Shown here one piece after another: positions 32,615-39,709 of a stretch of DNA of 64,000 nt. A model generated the notes under the pieces. It did not search any database and was not told the DNA's origin. It worked only from the letters and a program-made list of their open reading frames with translations. The DNA comes from JAADCS01 sp964473735 (lineage in GTDB: Bacteria > Hydrothermota > Hydrothermia > LBFQ01), in the NCBI GenBank assembly GCA_964473735.1, contig CAYYQD010000002.1, positions 1-64,000 of the forward strand, written 5' to 3'. The number at the start of each line of letters is the position of its first letter. The first letter of the stretch is position 1. Both the position numbers and the translations under genes were made by a program.

Positions 32615-34696
32615 TTACTCCTCTCCCATCATGTGCTTCAGTCTCTCAACGTTCAACCTCGCCCTCGTGTAGGTTGAGTCGTACTTCAGTATCTCCCGCC
32701 ATATCTCGTAAGCCCTCCGGTAGTCGCCCCGCTGGTAAGCCTCCAACCCAATAAGGTACATCCTGTCCAGCACGTCGCGGGAGATCCGTTTCTTCCTCTT
32801 CACCTTAAGGTTCCGGAGGAGGCCCTTAGCCTCCGGTACGTTCGCTATACTTATGGCCTCCTTCAACTTTGTTATGGCCATAAGCGTGTCCCCTTTCTCA
32901 AGATGAGAGAGCGCTTCCGTGTAGAGCATACGGGCACGGGCCCTCTTCCTCCTGAGTAATCTACGCTTTAGGGCCTTCACCTTCGGATTTTTAGGGTCCT
33001 CCCTGATGGCTTCACCTAAGAGTCTCTCCGCCTCGTTGTACCTCCCGGACGCTATGAGGGAGGATACCCTTAGGAGGACCTCTCCCACGTACTCCCTTCT
33101 CATGACGTTGAGATGTCTTATGAGCCTCTTCAGGGTTCTGCTGTTTCTCCTCTTCTGAACCCTTTTAAGGATGTTTATCGCCTTACGGTACCGTCTCCTC
33201 CCTATCAGGGATACAACCTTCCTCGCCTCCGGGAAGTTGAGCTGGCGTATCTCCAGGGTATAGATTGAATCCCGCAACCTCTGAAGCTTCGGAATGGAGT
33301 CCCCCCATCCCAGAACGTTGACGAGGCTGTCCATACCGTTCAGGTATATGAGGGCCGCGGCGTAATCCCCCCTTTCCATGGAGCGCGTGAGGCTATCCCG
33401 AAGTACCATGTACCTTCCTCGCCTTATCCGTTCCATCAGGACCTTAACCTCCCTCTCGTAGGATGTGTCCGGGGCCCATATCAGGGCTAAACGGGTGAAG
33501 TGCTCGGCATCGTCGTAATCCCCCGCCTTGGCACTCTGCTCGGCCTGCCTTATGAAGTACTCGGTCATGCGCTCCTCCGTCCGGGCTTCCTGAAGGATCA
33601 CCGCCAGCGTGGTATCGGAGAGGACTTCAACCGTCCTATCCTCTGGGTAGTACCCTTTCGCGGTTATTTTGAGGGAATACCTCCCCTCTTTAACGTTCTC
33701 AAACTTGAGGCTGCCCATCTCGTCCGCTCTCCCCATTTTGCTCCCCAGTATGATCGTAGCATCGCTCACCGGCTTGCCCTCCGTGCTGACTACCTTAACC
33801 CGTACGGTGTGTTTGTACCTGTAGAGGGGTAGGGTGTAGGATATGGAGAACCAGACGGTGGCATCGGGCTTCAGGAGAACGTCCCAGTAATCGGGCCACG
33901 CGTTAGAGTACCTGACGTCGGGGTAGTTGCCCAGAGTGAAGAGGTGATCGTAGGACAGGGAGACCGTCAGACCTTCCCTAACGTAGGCCAAACCCACCTT
34001 AGCCCATACCGGCCCATCCACCTCAACGAAGCCCTCTCCTAAGATCTTCAGGTTTGATAAGACGGAGAATGAGAGCAGGTTGGAGACGTTTACGTCAAGG
34101 TCCGCCCCTCCCATGTAGAGGTTGAGGTCGTAGGACCATCTTCCCCCGCGCAGGGATAGGATCCCGCCGAAGGCGAAGTGATCCGGTTCGTTGAACACCC
34201 TCACCAGCCCCCTCGTGAATCTGTACCTTTCCCTGACGTTCCTTATCGGCGTGGTTGAGCCGGTATCTCCCACGAGGGGGCCGTAGTATCCCATTATCCC
34301 CATCCCACCGAGCACACCGGCTACCCTGAACCTGTAGGCGGACTTAAGCGTCAGGGTGGGATTTCCGAAGCCGTAAGCGTAGAACATCTCCCCTGTCTCG
34401 TTCAGGTTGAGCTGGTCGTACCTCAATGGAGCTGAGAGCCCAACCTCAAGGAACCTGTAAGATAGACCCACGCCTAAGTACAGGTCTGCGAAGAAGGTGT
34501 TGAACGTCCTCACGTCGGGCAGGGGATGGTCCACGGGTAGATAGGAGTACAGTCCCTCGTCTCTCTGGTGGTCGTACCCGAAGCGCACGGAGGGGATAGT
34601 AAGGAGTAGGGTCGGCCTGTCGTAAAGGAGGGCCGATTGTGTCCTCTCCCAACCGGAAGTTCCAAATATACTGACGGATATCACCACGAATATCAT
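32615..34696 (-). CDS. Outer-membrane barrel + carboxypeptidase-regulatory domain + TPR
   Basis: A 693-residue protein of three parts. Residues about 14-300 are barrel-like strands (GLSYRFLEVGLSAPLRYDQL, VWFSISYTLPLY). Residues about 305-370 are a carboxypeptidase-regulatory-like beta-sandwich (VVSTEGKPVSDATIILGSKM, EGRYSLKITAKGYYPEDRTV). Residues about 375-690 are basic helical repeats of TPR type (GDYDDAEHFTRLALIWAPDT, GRYNEAERLLGEAIREDPKN, GDYRRAYEIWREILKYDSTY). I infer that the helical part extends into the periplasm as a scaffold. The first 13 residues are hydrophobic without Lys or Arg. Confidence 0.72.
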   Translation of the reverse strand: MIFVVISVSIFGTSGWERTQSALLYDRPTLLLTIPSVRFGYDHQRDEGLYSYLPVDHPLPDVRTFNTFFADLYLGVGLSYRFLEVGLSAPLRYDQLNLNETGEMFYAYGFGNPTLTLKSAYRFRVAGVLGGMGIMGYYGPLVGDTGSTTPIRNVRERYRFTRGLVRVFNEPDHFAFGGILSLRGGRWSYDLNLYMGGADLDVNVSNLLSFSVLSNLKILGEGFVEVDGPVWAKVGLAYVREGLTVSLSYDHLFTLGNYPDVRYSNAWPDYWDVLLKPDATVWFSISYTLPLYRYKHTVRVKVVSTEGKPVSDATIILGSKMGRADEMGSLKFENVKEGRYSLKITAKGYYPEDRTVEVLSDTTLAVILQEARTEERMTEYFIRQAEQSAKAGDYDDAEHFTRLALIWAPDTSYEREVKVLMERIRRGRYMVLRDSLTRSMERGDYAAALIYLNGMDSLVNVLGWGDSIPKLQRLRDSIYTLEIRQLNFPEARKVVSLIGRRRYRKAINILKRVQKRRNSRTLKRLIRHLNVMRREYVGEVLLRVSSLIASGRYNEAERLLGEAIREDPKNPKVKALKRRLLRRKRARARMLYTEALSHLEKGDTLMAITKLKEAISIANVPEAKGLLRNLKVKRKKRISRDVLDRMYLIGLEAYQRGDYRRAYEIWREILKYDSTYTRARLNVERLKHMMGEE

Positions 34697-34705
34697 CGCT
34701 CATAT

Positions 34706-34711
34706 ATTATA
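34706..34711 (-). promoter_or_regulatory. -10 box of the barrel-TPR gene
   Basis: TATAAT, 9 bases before ATG 34696. A 6-base inverted repeat GGCTTA/TAAGCC (34730-34746) lies between it and the divergent yceI box and could be an operator. Confidence 0.55.
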
Positions 34712-34758
34712 CGGTTGGGTATAAGGCCCGGCTTAGGAATTAAGCCCAAATACTGCCA

Positions 34759-34764
34759 TATAAT
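34759..34764 (+). promoter_or_regulatory. -10 box of the redox/poly-gamma-glutamate operon
   Basis: TATAAT, 10 bases before ATG 34775. It is the only promoter I can see for the eight genes up to 41544. Confidence 0.62.
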
Positions 34765-34774
34765 AAATGGCGTT

Positions 34775-35320
34775 ATGCTACTTTCCCTTCTTTCCTTAAC
34801 CGTCTCCTTCAAGGAGGGGTACGTTCAGTATCGTACGGTACTGAAGGCCCTGGGGGCGGTACCAGACCCCGTCAGTGGAACCAGTAAAAGGCTCTCCGTG
34901 AAAACCTCCTTTTCTGACGACAGCACCTTCCGTTTCCAGCTTAAGGTACCGGTACGCTCCTTCAGGTCCGGAAACACCACGCGCGACAGAGATGTGGCCA
35001 AGATACTGGGTTATCCGAAGTACAGGTACATAACCTTTACCTTAGTTGCCTATCCGAAGGACGCCATAGACAGGGTGATGAGTTCCGATAGCGGGACTGT
35101 GAAGGTTAAGGCCAGACTCAAGGTAAAGGGGAAGGCGAAGACCTACACTTGGAAGGTGAAGTACCGGTGGCTCTCCGACAACCTCCTTGAGCTGAGGACA
35201 TCCCGGCACGTCAAATTCACGGACTTTGGCATAAAGCCCCCAACCCTCTTCGGCTTCGTTAAGAGGGCACCGGACGACGTTGAGGTGTCCGGGCGTATAA
35301 CACTGGAGGTAAGAAGATGA
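34775..35320 (+). CDS. yceI: YceI-family isoprenoid-binding protein
   Basis: A 181-residue lipocalin-like periplasmic protein of the YceI family. Strands STFRFQLKVPVRSFRSGNTT, RDRDVAKILGYPKYRYITFT and VKVKARLKVKGKAKTYTWKV follow the family pattern, in which a barrel binds long polyisoprenoids such as quinones. E. coli yceI is paired with a cytochrome b561 gene (yceJ), and here too the next gene is b561-like and overlaps by ATGA. The start is ATG 34775 from the -10 box; the signal is then only about a dozen residues (MLLSLLSLTVSF). First gene of an eight-gene operon. Confidence 0.82.
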   Translation: MLLSLLSLTVSFKEGYVQYRTVLKALGAVPDPVSGTSKRLSVKTSFSDDSTFRFQLKVPVRSFRSGNTTRDRDVAKILGYPKYRYITFTLVAYPKDAIDRVMSSDSGTVKVKARLKVKGKAKTYTWKVKYRWLSDNLLELRTSRHVKFTDFGIKPPTLFGFVKRAPDDVEVSGRITLEVRR

Positions 35321-35919
35321 CGTGGTTGCTTTTGTTGAGCCTCTCTACAGGTGAAGGTTTAAGTAACGTACAGGTCTGTTGCGATGGTAAGGCGCAGCTG
35401 GCCTTAGCCGACGAGGACGACGGGAGCGTGCCGGCCGAGTCCCTCACTGAAGAGGAGTCCGAAGGCGAGGAGATGGTCGTGGTGGATGAGAACGCCGAGG
35501 AGGAAGAGGAACACGAGGAACACGAATCCTACACCACTTTCACCCTCCACCGATGGATGGGGTACGGTATAATCTTAGGTAGCCTTGCCAACGCGGGTCT
35601 TGGACTCTACGAGCTGAACCTGTATCAGAACAAACGGACACCTCCGGACCCTTTGAGGATAACCCACAGGGCGATAGGCTATACCGTCTTCTCCCTGTCC
35701 CTTATCCAGTCCTCCATAGGCACCTACAACGCCTTAAAGCTCTGGAACGAGGCGGGGAGCCTGCGTCGCCTAATACACGGTACGCTGGCATGGGCGGCCA
35801 CGGGGGCTTACCTCTACGCCGGGTATCTGGGATACAGAGGGTACTACGAGCAGCACAGGAACTGGATGTTGGTCGCGACGGGCCTATCCACGCTAACGGG
35901 TCTGTGGATAATCTTCTGA
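35317..35919 (+). CDS. Cytochrome b561-like four-helix membrane protein
   Basis: A 200-residue protein with a short hydrophobic start, an acidic stretch (about 60 residues with runs such as NAEEEEEHEEHES), then four membrane helices. Each helix region has a His at a similar place: LHRWMGYGII, THRAIGYTVF, IHGTLAWAAT and QHRNWMLVAT, the pattern for two b-type hemes between helices. It would move electrons across or along the inner membrane between quinol and a periplasmic cytochrome. It is translationally coupled to yceI and followed 12 bases on by a diheme cytochrome c gene. Confidence 0.75.
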   Translation: MTWLLLLSLSTGEGLSNVQVCCDGKAQLALADEDDGSVPAESLTEEESEGEEMVVVDENAEEEEEHEEHESYTTFTLHRWMGYGIILGSLANAGLGLYELNLYQNKRTPPDPLRITHRAIGYTVFSLSLIQSSIGTYNALKLWNEAGSLRRLIHGTLAWAATGAYLYAGYLGYRGYYEQHRNWMLVATGLSTLTGLWIIF

Positions 35920-35931
35920 AGGAGGGGAGGT

Positions 35932-36396
35932 ATGAGGCGTCTATTACTTCTGGTTCCAGCGGCTATGCTTCTTGGATGCGAGGTCGGGGAGTTTGAGGAG
36001 GAGGACTACGGGCCCAACCACGCCCTGATTCAGGAGGCCGGCCTGAAGTTCAAGGCCGACTGCCTCTCCTGCCACGGTGGAGGTGCCTTCGGTGAGGAGG
36101 AGGCCCCAACGTTCAGGTACGCGGGGACGGTCTGGGACAAACCCAACGGGGATCCGGTCGCCGGAGCGAAGGTCATCCTCAAGGCTGTGGGTGCGGGGGA
36201 CTCCTTAGTTTTGAGCACGGACAGATACGGAAACCTAAAGACCCCTTCTCCCTTGAGTACGCCCACGTACTCCGCTAAGGTGGAGTGCCCCGACGGTAAG
36301 GTTCTGGCTATGAGGCTCCATCCCTACCACGGTGGGTGCAACGACTGCCACAGACCCGGGGGCAAGGCCGGAAACGTTTTATCTTGCAATAAGTGA
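35932..36396 (+). CDS. Diheme c-type cytochrome lipoprotein
   Basis: A 154-residue lipoprotein with signal MRRLLLLVPAAMLLGC (Cys 16). Two heme c sites are visible: CLSCH near residues 44-48 and CNDCH near 136-140. Between them lies a carboxypeptidase-regulatory-like domain (AGTVWDKPNGDPVAGAKVIL). Additional His in HPYHGG could serve as distal ligands. It is likely a periplasmic or outer-membrane electron carrier taking electrons from the b561-like protein. AGGAGG precedes the ATG, and its TGA overlaps the next gene's GTG. Confidence 0.85.
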   Translation: MRRLLLLVPAAMLLGCEVGEFEEEDYGPNHALIQEAGLKFKADCLSCHGGGAFGEEEAPTFRYAGTVWDKPNGDPVAGAKVILKAVGAGDSLVLSTDRYGNLKTPSPLSTPTYSAKVECPDGKVLAMRLHPYHGGCNDCHRPGGKAGNVLSCNK

Positions 36397-36935
36397 ATAT
36401 GAACGCTGCGTACCTGCACCTCTTAACCAACCACATACCGGTTTTTGGTTTCCTGTTCGGGGCCTTTCTCATGGCTTACGGCCTCGTCAGAAGGAACGCC
36501 GAGATTAAAAAGCTGGCCGCCTTTGTCCTGCTCATAGCCGCCTTAGGGACGGTGGTAGCGTACTACAGCGGACACAACGCCGAGGAGATGGTGGAGCACA
36601 TGGCGGGGGTCTCCGAGGCCGCCTTAGAAAAACACGAGGACGCCGCGAGGTTGCCCTTCCTCATCGCCATAATCACCGCCGTGGGGTCGCTGGTGTATCT
36701 GGTGAGGGCCTTTCCCTTCTTTGACTTAGGGCTCCTCGTCCTCTCCGTGGTGGGCTTGGGTGCCGGCGTTTGGGCCGCCAAGACGGGTGGAGCCATAAAG
36801 CACTGGCAGGAGCAAGGTCTGTCCTCCCTTCCCGGCGGAGAGAATGAGGAAGAGGAGGAGATGGAGAGGGAGGGGAACGAAGGAAAAACGGGTATCCTGC
36901 CGGGACAGGAGAACGAGGAGGAGGGAGATGACTGA
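36393..36935 (+). CDS. DUF2231-like His-containing four-helix membrane protein
   Basis: A 180-residue protein with four membrane helices and conserved-looking His: YLHLLTNHIPVFGFLFG in helix 1, YYSGHNAEEMVEHMAG after helix 2 and LEKHEDAARLPFLIA before helix 3. This resembles DUF2231-type membrane proteins found with cytochromes, and the His could bind heme or metal. The last 35 residues are a Glu-rich tail. Start is GTG 36393 (GTGA overlap); ATG 36399 is an alternative. pgsB begins 8 bases before its stop. Confidence 0.7.
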   Translation: MNMNAAYLHLLTNHIPVFGFLFGAFLMAYGLVRRNAEIKKLAAFVLLIAALGTVVAYYSGHNAEEMVEHMAGVSEAALEKHEDAARLPFLIAIITAVGSLVYLVRAFPFFDLGLLVLSVVGLGAGVWAAKTGGAIKHWQEQGLSSLPGGENEEEEEMEREGNEGKTGILPGQENEEEGDD

Positions 36936-38133
36936 CCCCTTTATCTTGAGCGTCGGTGGGGCCGCATTGACGTTCATGGTGGTGGAGGGTTTAAGGTACC
37001 GTCTCCATCTACGGCGGCTCGGTAAGATACCCCACCGCATACACGTGAACGGTTCGCGGGGTAAGTCATCGGTCACCCGTCTTATAGGGGCGGCACTGCG
37101 GGGGGACGGACGTAAGGTCGTAGTGAAGACGACGGGCACGACACCCCGTTTCATATACCCTGACGGTAGGGAGGTCCCCATATTCCGCCCCGGAAAGCCC
37201 AACATAATAGAACAGCTGAAGGTGGTGAAGAGGGCGGTTGAGGTAGGTGCGGACACTCTGGTGGTTGAGTGTATGGCCATAACCCCCGACTACATACGCA
37301 TCCTTGAGGAGAAGATTGTGCGCAGTACCGTCGGCGTGATAACCAACGTCCGGGAGGATCACCTTGACGTCATGGGGCCTACGCTTTACGACGTGGCCAA
37401 AAATCTGGCCCTATCCCTCCCTAAGAACGGCGTAGCCTTCACGGCCGAGGACAGGTGGTTCTGGGTGTTTGAGGAGGAGGCCAAAAGGAGGAACACCCGC
37501 ATAGTGAAGGTGTCGGCCAACGACGTCTCCGACGACGATATGCTGGGCTTTCCCTACATTGAGCACAAGGAGAACGTGGCCATAGCTTTAGCCGTAGCCA
37601 AGCACTTCGGCGTGCCCGGGGAGGTGGCCCTCCAGCGTATGTACAGGGTGAATCCCGACCCCGGCGTCCTTACGGAGAGCGTGGTTGAGAGGGATGGGAA
37701 ACGCATATACCTGTTCAACGCCTTCGCCGCCAACGACCCCGACTCAACGGTGATAATCTGGGACATGGTGAATAGGAGGCGCAAAGGAAAGAGGCTGGTC
37801 GTACTAACACTGCGCAAGGACAGGCCGCAGAGGACGGAGAGCTTCGCCCGGATAGTGGGAACCCGTATAGAGGCCGACCATTACTTTATCGTCGGAACCT
37901 TCACCTCCTACATCGTCAGAGCCCTCAAGAGTGCGGGTGTCCCCGAAGGTAAGATAACGACCTACGAGCACACCAACCCCGTCCCGGAGCCGGAGGCGGA
38001 GGAGGTGGCCAAAAGGGTGGTTGAGGAGATATGGAAGGTGGCCGACAGGGAGAACGTCCTGGTCACCATGGGGAACATCGTGGGGATAGGTGGAAAGATA
38101 GTTGAAGTCCTTGAAAAGGAGGCGAAAACATGA
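36928..38133 (+). CDS. pgsB: Poly-gamma-glutamate synthase PgsB/CapB
   Basis: A 401-residue Mur-ligase-like amide ligase that polymerises glutamate through gamma bonds. An N-terminal membrane helix is followed by the P-loop HVNGSRGKSSVTRL near residues 35-48, then FRPGKPNIIEQLKVVKRAVE, VVECMAITPDYIRI and TNVREDHLDVMG, all typical of PgsB/CapB. The C-terminal MGNIVGIGG closes the family match. ATG 36928 lies 8 bases inside the preceding gene. With pgsC and pgsW it forms a capsule or polyglutamate system; no pgsA is adjacent. Confidence 0.92.
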   Translation: MTDPFILSVGGAALTFMVVEGLRYRLHLRRLGKIPHRIHVNGSRGKSSVTRLIGAALRGDGRKVVVKTTGTTPRFIYPDGREVPIFRPGKPNIIEQLKVVKRAVEVGADTLVVECMAITPDYIRILEEKIVRSTVGVITNVREDHLDVMGPTLYDVAKNLALSLPKNGVAFTAEDRWFWVFEEEAKRRNTRIVKVSANDVSDDDMLGFPYIEHKENVAIALAVAKHFGVPGEVALQRMYRVNPDPGVLTESVVERDGKRIYLFNAFAANDPDSTVIIWDMVNRRRKGKRLVVLTLRKDRPQRTESFARIVGTRIEADHYFIVGTFTSYIVRALKSAGVPEGKITTYEHTNPVPEPEAEEVAKRVVEEIWKVADRENVLVTMGNIVGIGGKIVEVLEKEAKT

Positions 38134-38582
38134 TACTTACGGAGGCTGTAGCCTTAGGTCTGGTATTTTCTCTCTACTCTTCGGAGGTCCTCGGCTTCGT
38201 GGCCGGGGGTCTGGTGGTACCGGGGTACTTCGTCGTAATATCCTCCCGTCCTCTGATGCTCCTGGCCACCCTTACGGCCGCCTTTCTGGCTTACCTCTTT
38301 CTGCGGGTCGTATCCTCCTATATGCTCCTCTACGGCCGCAGGAGGCTCCTGGTGGCAGTTCTCTTAGGTTTTCTGTTCTCCTACCTCAGTAAGTGGGTCG
38401 CTGTAGTTTATCCTTCCCCCCTCCTGTTCAAGCTTCAGGCCTTCGGCTTCGTAATCCCCGGCCTCTTAGCCTACTGGATGGACAAGCAGGGCGTACTCCC
38501 CACCCTGGGGATGCTCTTCGTGAATGTGGCCGTCGTAAGGCTGCTACTGATACTCCTGCACGGTGGGGAGGTGGTGCTATGA
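38130..38582 (+). CDS. pgsC: Poly-gamma-glutamate biosynthesis membrane protein PgsC/CapC
   Basis: A 150-residue protein with four to five membrane helices. The opening LTEAVALGLVFSLYSSEVLG then FVAGGLVVPGYFVVISSRPL and the closing FGFVIPGLLAYWMDKQGVLP match PgsC/CapC, the membrane partner of PgsB. Start and stop both overlap neighbours as ATGA. Confidence 0.92.
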   Translation: MILTEAVALGLVFSLYSSEVLGFVAGGLVVPGYFVVISSRPLMLLATLTAAFLAYLFLRVVSSYMLLYGRRRLLVAVLLGFLFSYLSKWVAVVYPSPLLFKLQAFGFVIPGLLAYWMDKQGVLPTLGMLFVNVAVVRLLLILLHGGEVVL

Positions 38583-39709
38583 GGCTGTTTTTCAAGCACA
38601 AGTTGAACACGGCCGAGATGCTCTTCTTAGGGGTCGTGGGGGTGGTCGTGATAGCCCTGTCCGCCTTAGCGAAGACGGTCAGCAGGGCCCCCCTGTACGA
38701 CGTCAAGTTGGAGGCGGCGAAACGTACCTTAAAGGCCTTTAAAGTACTGAAAGAGGAGAGGCTGCGCAGGGACATACCGATAGACTCGGTTAACGACCCA
38801 GCCCTCAGTGGCCTCATAGGGTACAAGGACTCACCCATAACCACGACCACGGGGGACCTATTGGCCAAGCAGATGACCGTAAACCCCAACTGGGCGGCTC
38901 TGGTGGTGGAACTACTCAGGAGAGCAGGGGTCAAAAAGGGCGACTACGTCGCCATCCACATGACGGGGTCCTTCCCCGCCCTGAATACGGCCACCCTGAT
39001 AGCCGTTGAGACTTACGGGGCCGTCCCCGTGTGGGTCTCCTCCGCAGGATCCTCCAGCTGGGGGGCGAACGTGCCGGACTTCACCTGGCCGGATATGGAG
39101 AGGGTACTCCGGGATAGGGGGCTTATAAGGGGGAAATCGCTCCTCATGTCCATCGGGGGCAACAACGACGTAGGGGCCGGATTACCGGAGGAGGGCAGGA
39201 GGATGCTGAAGGAGGCTATCAGGAGGAACGGCTACGACCTTCTGGAGGTCCTGCCGTTGCAGAGGTCCGTGGATGCGAAGTACTCGGTTCTAAAGAGGGC
39301 CGCCGGAGGCAGGATAAGGGCCTTCATAAACGTGGGTGGAGGCGTGGCCAGTCTGGGGTCCCACGAGGTAGGGGAGCTTTTGAAACCCGGTATAAACTGG
39401 CCCCGCACCTATACGGACCTATCCCTGTCGGACTATCCCGTTGAGGGTCTGGTGGCCAGGTTCTTGAAGGAGGGGGTGCCTGTCATACACCTGCTCCACG
39501 TAAGGTCCTTAGCGAAGAGGTACGGCCTACCTCTGGTGGTGGCGGCCATGCCGGAGGTGGGGGAGGGGAGGTTGTTCTTTGAAGAGAGGTACGTTCTGTG
39601 GGTTCAGGCCCTTCTGTTAGTGGGTTATCTCGCCGTGGTCTTTCTGGTCGTCAACGGGTACCTGGGTAGGTTATTCGGAAATCCAAGAAAGGAGGAAGAA
39701 ACGGTATGA
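38579..39709 (+). CDS. pgsW: Poly-gamma-glutamate system protein PgsW
   Basis: A 376-residue protein with one N-terminal and one C-terminal membrane helix around a large periplasmic domain. Features are TTTGDLLAKQMTVNPNWAAL, YVAIHMTGSFPALNTATLIA and SSWGANVPDFTWPDMERVL, which fit the poly-gamma-glutamate system protein found beside pgsBC in some diderms. It probably helps polymerise or export the polymer across the inner membrane. ATG 38579 overlaps the pgsC stop; in-frame codons further upstream lie inside pgsC. Confidence 0.85.
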   Translation: MRLFFKHKLNTAEMLFLGVVGVVVIALSALAKTVSRAPLYDVKLEAAKRTLKAFKVLKEERLRRDIPIDSVNDPALSGLIGYKDSPITTTTGDLLAKQMTVNPNWAALVVELLRRAGVKKGDYVAIHMTGSFPALNTATLIAVETYGAVPVWVSSAGSSSWGANVPDFTWPDMERVLRDRGLIRGKSLLMSIGGNNDVGAGLPEEGRRMLKEAIRRNGYDLLEVLPLQRSVDAKYSVLKRAAGGRIRAFINVGGGVASLGSHEVGELLKPGINWPRTYTDLSLSDYPVEGLVARFLKEGVPVIHLLHVRSLAKRYGLPLVVAAMPEVGEGRLFFEERYVLWVQALLLVGYLAVVFLVVNGYLGRLFGNPRKEEETV

